From: Lacinutrix mariniflava
Lineage (GTDB): Bacteria > Bacteroidota > Bacteroidia > Flavobacteriales > Flavobacteriaceae
Reading direction: 5' to 3'
Assembly: GCF_001418015.1 (NCBI RefSeq)
Contig: NZ_LIQG01000029.1
Span: 62,001-126,000, forward strand
DNA length: 64,000 nt
The notes beneath the pieces are model-generated. The model saw nothing but the letters and a program-made list of their open reading frames with translations, was not told the origin of the DNA and ran no database searches. The position numbers and the translations under genes were made by a program. Positions 18,576 to 28,800 of the stretch are shown piece by piece; the stretch's first letter is position 1, and each line of letters opens with the position of its first letter.

Positions 18576-20984
18576 CTAATTACGTAACGGTTTCCCTTTA
18601 GTCAACATGTGTTGAATTCTTTCCAAAGTTTTACGTTCTGTACAAAGCGAAAGGAAAGCTTCACGCTCTAAGTCTAACAAGTATTGTTCGGTTACTTTAG
18701 TTGGTTCAGATAAATCGCCACCAGCCATTACGTAAGCTAATTTGTTAGCAATTTTCATATCGTGTTCACTAATGTAGTTAGAGTCTTTCATAGAATCTGT
18801 ACCTACCATAAACATTCCTAAAGCTTGCTTACCAAGAACTAATACATCGTTACGTTTTGCAGGTTGTGTATAACCAGCGTCTGCCATTAATTTAGCATGT
18901 GCTTTTGCGGTTGCTATTTGACGGTCTTTATTAACCACAACAATATCTTTTCCTTTTTGCATTAAACCTAAATCGAATGCTTCGTAAGCAGAAGTTGATA
19001 CTTTAGCCATACCAATAGTTAAAAAGTATTCTTGAAGTGTATTTAATTGCACATCACCTTTTCTAAAAGTATCTGATGCTCTTAAAGCCATTTCTTTAGA
19101 ACCACCACCACCAGGAATAACACCTACACCAAACTCTACAAGTCCCATATAAGTTTCTGCTGCTGCTACAATTTTATCTGCGTGTAATGAAATTTCACAA
19201 CCACCACCAAGAGCCATTCCATGAGGAGCAGAAATTGTTGGGATTGAAGAATAACGCATACGCATCATCGTGTCTTGGAAATATTTAATTGCTGCGTTAA
19301 GCTCGTCGTATTCTTGTTCGGCAGCCATCATAAATATCATACCTATGTTTGCTCCAACCGAGAAGTTTGGACCTTGATTACCAACAACTAATCCAGCAAA
19401 ATCTTTTTCAGCCATATCAATAGCCTTATTTAATCCTGCTAAAACGTCACCACCAATAGTATTCATTTTAGATTGGAATTCTACATTAAGAATACCATCT
19501 CCTAAATCTTGAACAGAAACACCTGAGTTTTTGAAAACTTCGGTTGTTTTTCTAACATTATCTAAAATGATAAATGAATCTTGTCCAGGAATTTTTTCTT
19601 GTATTTTCTTCGGAATATCATAACTGTACGTTGCACCATCTTGAATAGAGTAGAAGCTATCGCTTCCTGAAGCAACCATATCGTGTACCCAATCTGCAGG
19701 TTTTAAACCTTCAGCTTGCATCATTTCAATTCCTTTTTCAACACCAATAGCATCCCAGATTTGGAAAGGACCATGTTCCCAACCAAAACCAGCTTTCATA
19801 GCATCGTCAATTTTGTATAATTCATCAGTAATTTCAGGAATACGGTTTGACACGTAAGCGAATAATGCTGAAAAACTTTTTCTGTAAAATTCTCCGGCTT
19901 TATCTTTTCCTTTTACTAATACTTTAAATCGGTCTGCAACGCGATCAATAGATTTTGTTAATTCTAAAGTAGCGAATTTTGCTCTTTTTGCAGAACGATA
20001 TTCTAATGTGTTTAAGTCTAAACTTAATATTTCTTTTTTACCTTCGGCTGAAACTGTTTTTTTATAAAAACCTTGTTTAGTTTTACTTCCTAACCATTTA
20101 TTTTCCATCATGGTGTTGATGAAATCTGGTAATTCGAACAATTCTAAACGTTCATCATTTAGACAGTTTTCTCTAATTCCGTTTGCAACGTGAACTAAAG
20201 TATCTAATCCAACAACATCTACAGTTCTAAAAGTTGCCGATTTTGGACGACCAATAACAGGGCCAGATAATTTATCGACTTCTTCAACCGTTAAATCTAA
20301 ATCTTTAACTGCGTGAAATAAACTTTGTATGCTAAAAATACCAACTCTGTTTCCAATAAATGCAGGTGTGTCTTTGGCAATAACCGAAGTTTTTCCTAAG
20401 AATTTTTCACCATAACCATTTAAGAAATCTAAAACAGAAGCATCGGTTTTAGGTCCAGGAATGATTTCGAATAATTTTAAGTAACGTGCAGGATTAAAAA
20501 AGTGTGTTCCACAAAAATGCTTCTGGAAATCTTCACTACGTCCTTCGCTCATAAATTTAATTGGAATACCAGAAGTATTCGAAGTAATTAATGTTCCTGG
20601 AGTTCTGTACTTTTCTAGTTTTTCGAAGACCTGCTGCTTGATGTCTAGTCTTTCAACAACTACTTCCATAATCCAATCTACATCTTTTACTTTAGCGATA
20701 TCATCATCTAAATTTCCTGTAGTGATTCGGTCTTTAAAAGAAATATCATAAAGTGGTGCAGGTTTAGATTTTATTGAAGCTGTTAAAGCATCATTTACTA
20801 ATCTATTCCTAACAACTTTATCTTCTAAAGTTAAGCCTTTAGCTTTTTCTTTGTCGGTAAGTTCTCTTGGTACGATGTCTAATAATAAAACATCAACTCC
20901 AATGTTAGCAAAATGGCAAGCGATACCGCTTCCCATAATTCCTGAACCAATAATGGCTATCTTTTTTATTCTACGTTTGCTCAT
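18576..20984 (-). CDS. fadN: 3-hydroxyacyl-CoA dehydrogenase / enoyl-CoA hydratase (FadN type)
   Basis: 802 residues. The NAD-binding Rossmann domain is at the N-terminus (IAIIGSGIMGSGIACHFAN), followed by the HAD C-terminal domains with HFFNPARYLKLFEIIPG, and a crotonase-like domain from about residue 500 (GLVVGNQGPNFSVGANIG; GMALGGGCEIS). The HAD-first order is that of Bacillus FadN, the reverse of E. coli FadB. It catalyses hydration and the second oxidation of beta-oxidation. The MarR gene stop and this ATG are separated by only 1 bp, so expression is surely coupled. Confidence 0.93.
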   Translation of the reverse strand: MSKRRIKKIAIIGSGIMGSGIACHFANIGVDVLLLDIVPRELTDKEKAKGLTLEDKVVRNRLVNDALTASIKSKPAPLYDISFKDRITTGNLDDDIAKVKDVDWIMEVVVERLDIKQQVFEKLEKYRTPGTLITSNTSGIPIKFMSEGRSEDFQKHFCGTHFFNPARYLKLFEIIPGPKTDASVLDFLNGYGEKFLGKTSVIAKDTPAFIGNRVGIFSIQSLFHAVKDLDLTVEEVDKLSGPVIGRPKSATFRTVDVVGLDTLVHVANGIRENCLNDERLELFELPDFINTMMENKWLGSKTKQGFYKKTVSAEGKKEILSLDLNTLEYRSAKRAKFATLELTKSIDRVADRFKVLVKGKDKAGEFYRKSFSALFAYVSNRIPEITDELYKIDDAMKAGFGWEHGPFQIWDAIGVEKGIEMMQAEGLKPADWVHDMVASGSDSFYSIQDGATYSYDIPKKIQEKIPGQDSFIILDNVRKTTEVFKNSGVSVQDLGDGILNVEFQSKMNTIGGDVLAGLNKAIDMAEKDFAGLVVGNQGPNFSVGANIGMIFMMAAEQEYDELNAAIKYFQDTMMRMRYSSIPTISAPHGMALGGGCEISLHADKIVAAAETYMGLVEFGVGVIPGGGGSKEMALRASDTFRKGDVQLNTLQEYFLTIGMAKVSTSAYEAFDLGLMQKGKDIVVVNKDRQIATAKAHAKLMADAGYTQPAKRNDVLVLGKQALGMFMVGTDSMKDSNYISEHDMKIANKLAYVMAGGDLSEPTKVTEQYLLDLEREAFLSLCTERKTLERIQHMLTKGKPLRN

Positions 20985-20985
20985 C

Positions 20986-21441
20986 TTATTTTAAAGTATG
21001 TTCTTTTTGATTGTATATTTTCTTGTTTGAAATCAATTCGTTAATTGTTTCTGTAACTTCTTGAAAGTGTTTTAGTTTTTCTTCTGAAACGTGGTTTTTA
21101 ATCGTGTCGTTAAAAGTTAATACACGTTCACGAGAAAACTCTCTTTTTTCTCTACCAAAGTCTGTTAAGTGAATAAGTACACCTCGACCATCTTCTGGGT
21201 TTGGCTTGCGCTCTATTAAACCTAGTTCGTCCATTTTTTTTAGAATACGAGATAGGCTAGTAGCTTCCATTCCCATAATTGGGCCTAGAGAAGTAGAAGG
21301 CGTTCCATTTTCAGGATCGATACTTAATAGAGTAAAACCAGTTGCCATTGTAGATTCAAACTTAGCAGCTTCTTCGTTATACATTTTATTTACAGCTAAC
21401 CAAGTGGTGCGCAATAAATAGTCTATGGTTTTATCTTTCAT
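20986..21441 (-). CDS. MarR-family regulator of the fad operon
   Basis: 151 residues. The winged-helix core includes MGMEATSLSRILKKMDELGLIERKPNPEDGRGVLIHLTDFGRE, where the DxR wing motif (PEDGRGV) is diagnostic of MarR. It is the first gene of the operon marR-fadN-fadA-fadE and sits directly under a promoter overlapped by a 28-bp palindrome. I infer autorepression and repression of beta-oxidation, probably relieved by an acyl-CoA or fatty acid. The ligand is not visible in the sequence. Confidence 0.9.
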   Translation of the reverse strand: MKDKTIDYLLRTTWLAVNKMYNEEAAKFESTMATGFTLLSIDPENGTPSTSLGPIMGMEATSLSRILKKMDELGLIERKPNPEDGRGVLIHLTDFGREKREFSRERVLTFNDTIKNHVSEEKLKHFQEVTETINELISNKKIYNQKEHTLK

Positions 21442-21445
21442 TAAA

Positions 21446-21471
21446 TTGAATTCGGTTATCTATGAATTCAA
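21446..21471. promoter_or_regulatory. Inverted repeat in the marR leader
   Basis: TTGAATTC at 21446-21453 and GAATTCAA at 21464-21471 form a perfect 8-bp inverted repeat around a 10-nt spacer. It covers the predicted transcription start and leader of marR, so it could be a second operator or an RNA hairpin close to the start codon. Confidence 0.55.
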
Positions 21472-21476
21472 ATATA
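21469..21476 (-). promoter_or_regulatory. TAnnTTTG -7 element of the marR-fad operon
   Basis: The minus strand reads TATATTTG, a full match to the Bacteroidota -7 consensus, 28 bp before the marR ATG. The large palindrome begins 5 bp upstream of it, in the spacer/-33 zone. Confidence 0.6.
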
Positions 21477-21480
21477 CTAA

Positions 21481-21508
21481 ATATTTATTATGCACGCATA
21501 GTAAATAT
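21481..21508. promoter_or_regulatory. 28-bp near-perfect palindrome, candidate MarR operator
   Basis: The two arms, ATATTTA-n-TATGC and GCATA-n-TAAATAT, are symmetric at 24 of 28 positions around the centre 21494/21495. It overlaps the spacer and -33 region of the marR promoter. A repressor bound here would block RNA polymerase. It was found by direct inspection; binding is inferred. Confidence 0.7.
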
Positions 21509-21624
21509 TGAAAATTTTGTCGATTTGATAAAATTTTAAGGTTTAATTAAGTAAGTCTGTTTAAAATCAGTGATAATTGAGTATTAATTTAAATACTTAT
21601 ATAGTCTATTTTAATCTATAACCT

Positions 21625-23400
21625 TTAACTTCTATAGATCTTATCATAAAGGTCTTGGTAAAGGTCTTTAATTACGGTACGTTTCATTTTCATGGTAGGC
21701 GTAAGGTGTCCACCTTCTATAGACCAAACATCTGGTGTTAATTCGAAACGTTTTATTTGTTCCCATCGGCCAAAACCTTTATTACATTCATCTATTTCTA
21801 GTTGGATGCGGTCTTTAACCTCTTGAGAGTTGGCTATAGACTCACCAGTTTTTTCTATGTTATTGTTCTTTTTGTCGATCCATTCTTTTATAAAATCGAA
21901 ATTAGGTTGAATAATAGCTGCAGGCATTTTTTCGCCTTCACCAATAACCATAATTTGTTCTATAAATCGAGATTGCTTTAGTTCATTCTCTAGTAACGTA
22001 GGTATAACATATTTACCACCAGAGGTTTTAAACATCTCTTTTTTACGACCGGTAATTTTTAGAAAACCATCTGGATCAACGTCGCCTTTATCACCAGTAT
22101 GAAAATACTCACCAGTCATAACACTAGCAGTCTTTTCTGGATCTTTGTAATAGCCCATCATTACATTTGGACCTTTAACTAAGATTTCTCCATCTTCGGC
22201 AATTTTCACTTCTACATTTTTAATAGGCTTCCCAACGGTTCCTAGTCTAAAATATTCTCCAGCATATCTTTCTACAGAGATTACAGGAGATGTTTCTGTT
22301 AAGCCGTAGCCTTGCATTACTTGCATACCGGCTGCGCAGAATATACGAGATAATCTAACTTGTAAAGCAGCAGAACCAGAAACCATAGTATGTAGCTCGC
22401 CTCCAAGTGCTTCTCTCCACTTACTGAAAATAAGTTTGTTAGCAATTTTTAATTTAAATTCATACCAAGCACCGTTTGCTCCATACGGCTCCCATTTTTC
22501 GGCTAGATTTACGGCCCAAAAGAATAATGCTTTTTTTACAGGAGATAAATCTTCGGCTTTGGCTATAATTTTATCATAAACCTTTTCTAATAGTCTTGGT
22601 ACAACACTCATTAGATTTGGTTGGATTTCTTTTGCATTGTCTCCAATTTTATCTATTCCTTCCGCAAAATAGATAGTTGCACCTGCGTATTGGTAGAGGT
22701 AGATAAGAACACGTTCGAATACATGACAGATAGGTAAAAAGCTTAGTATTTTATTTTGTTGACCATCTATAAATGGTAATCTGTCTGAAGCATCTAATGC
22801 ATTACTTGTTATATTATTATGTGAAAGCATAACACCTTTCGGTTTACCTGTGGTTCCAGATGTGTATATAATTGTTGCTAAGTCTAAAGGAGAGACAGCA
22901 TCTTTACGTGCTTGTAATTCTTCTTGATTACTGGTGTCTTTACCAAGTTCAAATAATTCAGAATAATGCTTACAACCTTTTATATGATTAAAGGAATACA
23001 CTTCTTTAATTTGAGTGTTTGCTTTAATCTTATTTACTTTCGCTAAAACCTCTTCATCACTTACAAAACAGTAAATTGCACCACTGTGGTTTAATACATA
23101 TTCGTAATCTTCTGAAGAAATAGTTGGATAAATAGGAACATTTTGCGCACCAGTTTGAAGTACTCCAATATCCATAACATTCCATTCTGTTCTATTAGTT
23201 GAAGAGATAAGAGCAATTTTATCGTCTTTTTGAATACCCAATCTAAGTAAAGCACGACTTACAGCGTTCGCTTTATCTAAATATTCTTTGGTTGACATTG
23301 GTGTCCATTTACCGTCATACTTAGTCACTAAAGCTGCGTCTAGATTATATTTTTCTAGTTGGTAATATGGGAAATCGAAAAGGCGAGTTATTTCTGTCAT
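21625..23400 (-). CDS. Long-chain acyl-CoA synthetase (AMP-binding)
   Basis: 591 residues. The adenylate-forming signature IIYTSGTTGKPKGVMLSH is near residue 180. Further motifs are GYGLTETSP, the TGDKGDVDPDGFLKITGRKKE hinge and the C-terminal lid. Length and sequence fit FadD15/FAA-type long-chain synthetases that lack membrane segments. It activates fatty acids to acyl-CoA, feeding the adjacent beta-oxidation operon. It is on the same strand, 183 bp upstream of marR, and probably has its own transcript because the marR promoter lies between them. Confidence 0.93.
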   Translation of the reverse strand: MTEITRLFDFPYYQLEKYNLDAALVTKYDGKWTPMSTKEYLDKANAVSRALLRLGIQKDDKIALISSTNRTEWNVMDIGVLQTGAQNVPIYPTISSEDYEYVLNHSGAIYCFVSDEEVLAKVNKIKANTQIKEVYSFNHIKGCKHYSELFELGKDTSNQEELQARKDAVSPLDLATIIYTSGTTGKPKGVMLSHNNITSNALDASDRLPFIDGQQNKILSFLPICHVFERVLIYLYQYAGATIYFAEGIDKIGDNAKEIQPNLMSVVPRLLEKVYDKIIAKAEDLSPVKKALFFWAVNLAEKWEPYGANGAWYEFKLKIANKLIFSKWREALGGELHTMVSGSAALQVRLSRIFCAAGMQVMQGYGLTETSPVISVERYAGEYFRLGTVGKPIKNVEVKIAEDGEILVKGPNVMMGYYKDPEKTASVMTGEYFHTGDKGDVDPDGFLKITGRKKEMFKTSGGKYVIPTLLENELKQSRFIEQIMVIGEGEKMPAAIIQPNFDFIKEWIDKKNNNIEKTGESIANSQEVKDRIQLEIDECNKGFGRWEQIKRFELTPDVWSIEGGHLTPTMKMKRTVIKDLYQDLYDKIYRS

Positions 23401-23464
23401 GTTCTAGTTTGGAAGTTATAAGTCTTGCAAAGTAATGATTTTTAAAACCATTTCAAACAGGTAC

Positions 23465-23496
23465 AAAAAAAGGAGCTGTTAAAAAACAGCTCCTTT
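23465..23496 (-). terminator. Terminator downstream of the AraC-type gene
   Basis: AAAGGAGCTGTT (23469-23480) and AACAGCTCCTTT (23485-23496) form a perfect 12-bp stem with a 4-nt loop, followed on the minus strand by a T tract. The stretch 23497-23664 up to the AraC-type stop contains no gene I can support. Confidence 0.85.
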
Positions 23497-23664
23497 GCTA
23501 ATTGATTGATAGCATGAATTTAAGCATAACTTAAGTTTATTTAATAACTAACTATTTTTAAATGAATCCCTTAACTTTCATTTAATTAAATAAATATTGA
23601 CATAAATTCATCGTAAATATAATTAGATTAAATTAATTATATATGTAAAAAATCGTAATAACTA

Positions 23665-24465
23665 CTATTTTAAGTATTTTTTTATTAACTCGCTCTCATT
23701 TTTGAAATAAGCCTTAGGAGATTGGTTCATAAAGTACTTAAATTCTTTCGAAAAATGAGACCCATCATGAAAGTTGTACATTTCTACTAAGTCTCTAAAC
23801 TTAAGCTCTTTTTCGTTATATTTTTTCATTAACATACTAAATCTATATAATCTCGCATATTTTTTTGGTGTTAGTCCAACCATTAATTTAAATTTTGTTT
23901 CTAACGTTTTTTGAGAAACAGGTATTTTTTCTAGGAGATCATTAATAGATATCTTACCTTTTTTATCCATTATAATAGCTAATGCATTATCAACATTATC
24001 TGTGTGCCTGTCGATTGTTACTGGTAGTTCTTTAAAAAGTAATTCTAAAGCTATTAAAGCCTCTTTGTGTTTTAGCTTTTTAGCGAAGAAAGTATTTAAT
24101 GTATTATAAAGTGGTTTAGAAAATTCTGATAAAGGAATGTGCTTATCATTAATTATCGAAACGTCTAATTGGGTTAGTTTATATAAGGCTGTTGGGTGTA
24201 AACGAATACCATAACATTCGGTCTCCTCATTAATATTTAATAGGTAAGATTTCTTTGTTTGTCCGCTTATAGAAATATCTTTAACATTATAAATTTCGTC
24301 ATCTACAGATACTTCATGTGTGCCTTTATGTGTGTAAGAGATTAAATGCTTTCCAAGTGGAAGTAGTCTGCTTTCAAAAGGTAATGTTGATTTTGAGAAT
24401 TTTAACTCAAAAAACTCATCAATTAAGTTTAATGAATCCTCGCTCTTATAGGTGTTATACGTCAT
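23665..24465 (-). CDS. AraC-family transcriptional regulator
   Basis: 266 residues. The C-terminal 100 residues hold the double helix-turn-helix of the AraC/XylS family (KISINDLLEKIPVSQKTLETKF; MVGLTPKKYARLYRFSML; the second HTH with YNFHDGSHFSKEFKYFMNQSP). The N-terminal part resembles the DUF6597-type sensor domain and has no membrane segment. It has its own -7 element (24502-24509) and terminator. Its target is not evident; the divergent membrane-protein pair at 24755 is the nearest candidate. Confidence 0.88.
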   Translation of the reverse strand: MTYNTYKSEDSLNLIDEFFELKFSKSTLPFESRLLPLGKHLISYTHKGTHEVSVDDEIYNVKDISISGQTKKSYLLNINEETECYGIRLHPTALYKLTQLDVSIINDKHIPLSEFSKPLYNTLNTFFAKKLKHKEALIALELLFKELPVTIDRHTDNVDNALAIIMDKKGKISINDLLEKIPVSQKTLETKFKLMVGLTPKKYARLYRFSMLMKKYNEKELKFRDLVEMYNFHDGSHFSKEFKYFMNQSPKAYFKNESELIKKYLK

Positions 24466-24501
24466 ACAGGTTGGTTGCAGTTTATCAATTCGCTAGCATA
24501 A

Positions 24502-24509
24502 CAAAAATA
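24502..24509 (-). promoter_or_regulatory. TAnnTTTG -7 element of the AraC-type gene
   Basis: The minus strand reads TATTTTTG, 37 bp upstream of the start codon. The rest of the divergent intergenic region (24510-24725) is AT-rich with no feature I can name. Confidence 0.55.
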
Positions 24510-24725
24510 GAGGTTTTAGATTCTATTACATTACAGAATCTAGTTTTTAACGGTTAATTCCTTATTTAATATTAAATTTTCAGAATTATATAATTTCCCA
24601 ATTGGTGTCAAGAAGAAGATAAAGTACTTAAAATGATCGTGTTTCACTAGAATAGTGTACTCCAAAAAAACTAAATTTTTAATTATAAAATATTGAATAG
24701 GAAAGTTTAAAACTTACATATTGTG

Positions 24726-24733
24726 TACTTTTG
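24726..24733 (+). promoter_or_regulatory. TAnnTTTG -7 element of the membrane-protein pair
   Basis: TACTTTTG lies 21 bp before the ATG at 24755, a full match to the consensus at a suitable distance. Confidence 0.6.
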
Positions 24734-24754
24734 AAGTGTATTAAAGAATAGGTT

Positions 24755-25318
24755 ATGATTAAAAAGCATGTAAAGCAGCTTTCTTTTATTTTAATAATAT
24801 TATGTCACTTAGGTTTTTTAGCTGCTATTTTATTTGACGCGCAGAATAATATTTTCGTTTCAGTATTTGTTGTTCTGGTATTAGTATTGCTTCTAGTCAC
24901 TTATAAAAAAACACCATTAAATGCTAAAAATCATAATCTTGAACACATATTAACTGTAGCATTTGTGTTTTTTGGAGCAATTACAACTTATGTCTTATCT
25001 GTGTCTTTTGGTTTAAATAATGTTTTGGCAGCCGGCTTAGTAGGTTTGGTAATTAGTTTTGTGCCTAATTTTTTTAAAAAGAATACTTTTATTCAAGGTG
25101 TACCAACCGCTGTTTATTGCGGTGCTTTTGTAGGTATGTCTAACGTTAGTGTTGCTCCAGACTACATCTTTATTACTATGGCTAGTGCTATTACAGGTTT
25201 ACTTTTAATAGGAACTAAAGATACATTTCATGGTGTTGGAGGTAAACTAGGTACTTTGGCCTTTGGAGGTGTTGCTTTAACTTTTTTTATCACTTTTTTA
25301 ATTTCTGAATGGATATAG
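24755..25318 (+). CDS. Small polytopic membrane protein A of a related pair
   Basis: 187 residues with about five or six hydrophobic helices and no signal peptide. I do not recognise the family. The segment AVYCGAFVGMSNVSVAP, followed 40 residues later by FHGVGGKLGTLAFGGVAL, closely parallels the downstream protein (CFGASFVGM ... FYGFGGGLGSAACIALL). Its stop overlaps the next ATG by 10 bp, indicating translational coupling. The two probably form a heteromeric membrane complex that arose by duplication. Confidence 0.75.
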   Translation: MIKKHVKQLSFILIILCHLGFLAAILFDAQNNIFVSVFVVLVLVLLLVTYKKTPLNAKNHNLEHILTVAFVFFGAITTYVLSVSFGLNNVLAAGLVGLVISFVPNFFKKNTFIQGVPTAVYCGAFVGMSNVSVAPDYIFITMASAITGLLLIGTKDTFHGVGGKLGTLAFGGVALTFFITFLISEWI

Positions 25319-25758
25319 CTCATTTTATATTGTTTTTAGCAGGAGGAATTTCTGCTGTGATAACATTTATTTTACAAGTAAATTATAAACAAGGAGCTGT
25401 ACGAGCATCTGCATTAGTAGGTGTTTTTGTAGGTATATTTGTGTTGCTGTTTCCTAAATTATTATCTCCTTATTTAACTCAAAATTTACCCTTAGTTTGT
25501 TTTGGAGCCTCTTTTGTTGGTATGGTTTCTTCAAAGGTTTTGTCTAACTATTTTTTAATAGGAATCTCAGGAATTGTATTCACAATTATTTTTTTAAACA
25601 CAAGTACTTATTTTTATGGCTTTGGTGGAGGTTTGGGCTCTGCAGCTTGTATAGCACTTTTGGTAACTTTAAGCATTCCTATTTTGAGAAAGAAAGGAAC
25701 ATTAAGCAATGGATTTTTACAATTAAGAAACCAAATGCGATCTAAGAAAAAAAAGTAA
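25309..25758 (+). CDS. Small polytopic membrane protein B of a related pair
   Basis: 149 residues, four or five hydrophobic helices. It shares the GAxFVGM and FxGxGGxLG motifs with the preceding gene, in the same order and at similar spacing. The reading frames overlap by 10 bp. A basic tail (MRSKKKK) suggests a cytosolic C-terminus. No known family is recognised, and transport or sensing is only a guess. Confidence 0.75.
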   Translation: MDIAHFILFLAGGISAVITFILQVNYKQGAVRASALVGVFVGIFVLLFPKLLSPYLTQNLPLVCFGASFVGMVSSKVLSNYFLIGISGIVFTIIFLNTSTYFYGFGGGLGSAACIALLVTLSIPILRKKGTLSNGFLQLRNQMRSKKKK

Positions 25759-25803
25759 GTAAGATTGTTTCGTTGTTAATTTATGTAAATGTTATAAAAA
25801 AAT

Positions 25804-25837
25804 AAAACGGTTTAAGAATTGAATCTTAAACCGTTTT
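25804..25837. terminator. Bidirectional terminator between membrane-protein pair and purL
   Basis: The arms AAAACGGTTTAAGA (25804-25817) and TCTTAAACCGTTTT (25824-25837) form a perfect 14-bp stem with a 6-nt loop and A/T tails on both sides. It serves two convergent genes. Confidence 0.9.
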
Positions 25838-25857
25838 TATTTTAATAGAAGTAATTA

Positions 25858-28800
25858 TTACTTCTTAGTATTGTCAATCCATTGTTTAGCATTTGTAAAC
25901 GCTTCTAACCAAGGTGAAACGTCATCTTTTCTGTTCTCAGGATAGTTTGCCCAATTCCATTGAAAAGTAGAACGCTCAATATGTGGCATTGTTACTAAAT
26001 GTCTTCCTGTTTTATCACAAAGCATTGCTGTGTTAAAGTCCGAACCATTTGGATTATTAGGATAGCCTTCGTAACCATATTTAGCTACAATATTATATTG
26101 ATCTTCGGTTTTTGGTAAGTTGAATTTACCTTCGCCGTGAGAGATCCAAACACCTAATTCTGTACCTTCTAAAGTAGATAGCATTACAGAATTATTTTTT
26201 TGAATAGCTACTGAAGTAAAAGAACTTTCATGTTTTTTAGACTCGTTATGAATCATTTTACCATGTACATCATGCTCTGGATTAATAAGGTCTAATTCCA
26301 TAAATAACTGGCAACCATTACAAATACCAACAGATAAAGTATCTTCACGACTAAAGAAATCGTTAATGACTTTGTTTGCTTTCTCGTTATATTTTATTGC
26401 ACCAGCCCAACCTTTAGCAGAACCTAAAACATCAGAATTTGAAAAACCTCCAACAGCTCCTAAAAACTGAATATCCTCAAGCGTTTCGCGACCAGAAATT
26501 AAATCGGTCATATGCACATCTTTTACATCAAAACCAGCTAAATACATAGCGTTTGCCATTTCACGTTCAGAATTACTTCCTTTTTCACGAAGAATAGCTG
26601 CTTTTGGTCTTGTGTTTCCTATTACTGGTAGTTTTCCTGTAAAATGTTTTGGAAAAGTATATTTTAATGGCTGATTTTTATAGTTGTTGTAACGTGCTTC
26701 AGCTAAATTATTAGCCGTTTGTTTTTGGTCTAATAGAAAAGACGTTTTGTACCAAACATCTCTAAGTCTAGAAACAGTCATAGTAAAAACTTCAGCTTGA
26801 TTAATTACGCTTAATGTATCGCTTTCTGTAACTTTTCCTATGTTGAAAAACTCTATGTTAGCCTCTTTTAATACTTTTTCTATTGAAGCGTCCTTCGACT
26901 GAAAAACAATACCAGAATTTTCTCCAAATAATACTTTGGTAGAATCTTTTTGGTTTAGTGCAGTAATATCTAATTCTGCTCCAAGATTAGTATCAGCAAA
27001 ACATAACTCTAATAAAGTAGTAATTAATCCACCAGAAGCCACATCGTGTCCTGCAACAATTTGCTCATCCTTTATTAATTGTTGGATAGTATTAAAAACA
27101 TTTTTTACAAATGCAGAGTCATTAACATTTGGCGCATCATTACCAATTGTATTTAAAATTTGAGAGAAAGAACTTCCTCCTAATTTAAAATCGTCTTGAG
27201 ATAAGTTAATGTAATATACATCTCCTGCATTTTTCTTGAATAAAGGCTCTATAACCTTAGAAATAGCGTTACAATTGCCCGCAGCCGAAATAATTACTGT
27301 TCCAGGAGATATAACCTCTTCGTTAGGATATTTCTGCTTCATAGAAAGAGAATCTTTTCCAGTTGGCACGTTAATACCTAAATCTATAGCATATTCTGAA
27401 ATGGCTTTTACAGCTTCGTATAAACGTGCATCTTCACCTTCATTTTTACAAGGCCACATCCAATTTGCAGATAGAGATACACTTTGTAATCCATCTTTTA
27501 AAGGAGCCCAAATAATATTTGTTAAAGCCTCAGTAATACTATTTCTACTTCCTGCTACTGGATTAATTAATCCTGAGATAGGAGAGTGGCCAATTGACGT
27601 TGCAATACCTTCTTTTCCTTTATAATCTAGAGCCATAACGCCCACATTATTTAAAGGTATTTGTAAAGGCCCAACACATTGTTGTTTTGCGACTTTACCG
27701 CCAACACAACGGTCGACTTTATTTGTTAACCAATCTTTACAAGCAACGGCTTCTAACTGTAATACTTGGTCTAAATAGTTGTAAAATTCATCTGGATTAT
27801 ATTTTAGTTCACCATAGTTTCTATCTACAGTAACATCGTTCATTATTGTTTTTGGAGAACTCCCAAACATGTCTTCTAATGCTAAATCCATTGGCTTATC
27901 ACCTTTTGTTTTAGACTCGAAAGTAAAACGATGGTTTCCTGTAACTTCACCAACAGTATATATAGGAGAACGTTCGCGTTCTGCAATTTTATTTAAAGTC
28001 TCTAAATGTTTTTCGGCAATTACTAATCCCATACGTTCTTGAGATTCGTTACCAATTATTTCTTTAGCGGACAATGTTGGATCTCCAACAGGTAATTTGT
28101 CTAAATCAATTTTTCCACCAGTATCTTCTACTAATTCACTTAAGCAGTTTAAATGTCCTCCAGCTCCATGATCGTGAATAGAAACAATAAAGTTTTCTTC
28201 GCTTTCAACCATGCCACGAACGGCGTTTGCGGCACGTTTTTGCATTTCTGGATTAGAACGTTGTACTGCATTTAGTTCAATACCAGAAGCGAATTCTCCT
28301 GTATCTGCACTAGAAACAGCAGCTCCACCCATTCCAATGCGGTAATTTTCACCACCAAGTATTACTATTTTATCCCCTACTTTAGGAGTGTCTTTTAAAG
28401 CTTGCTCTGCTTTACCGTAACCAATACCACCAGCTTGCATGATAACTTTATCGAAACCAATTTTTCTAGCATCTTGCTCGTGTTCGAAAGTTAATACCGA
28501 ACCACAAATTAATGGCTGACCAAATTTGTTACCAAAGTCTGAAGCACCATTACTAGCTTTTATTAATATATCTACAGGCGTTTGGTATAACCAATCTCTA
28601 GCTTCCATTTTTTGTTCCCAAGGTCTGTTTTCTTCTAAACGAGAATAAGACGTCATGTAAACGGCTGTTCCTGCTAATGGTAAAGATCCTTTTCCTCCAG
28701 CTAATCGATCTCTAATTTCTCCACCAGCACCTGTTGCAGCTCCATTAAAAGGCTCTACTGTTGTTGGGAAATTATGTGTTTCCGCTTTTATTGAGATTAC

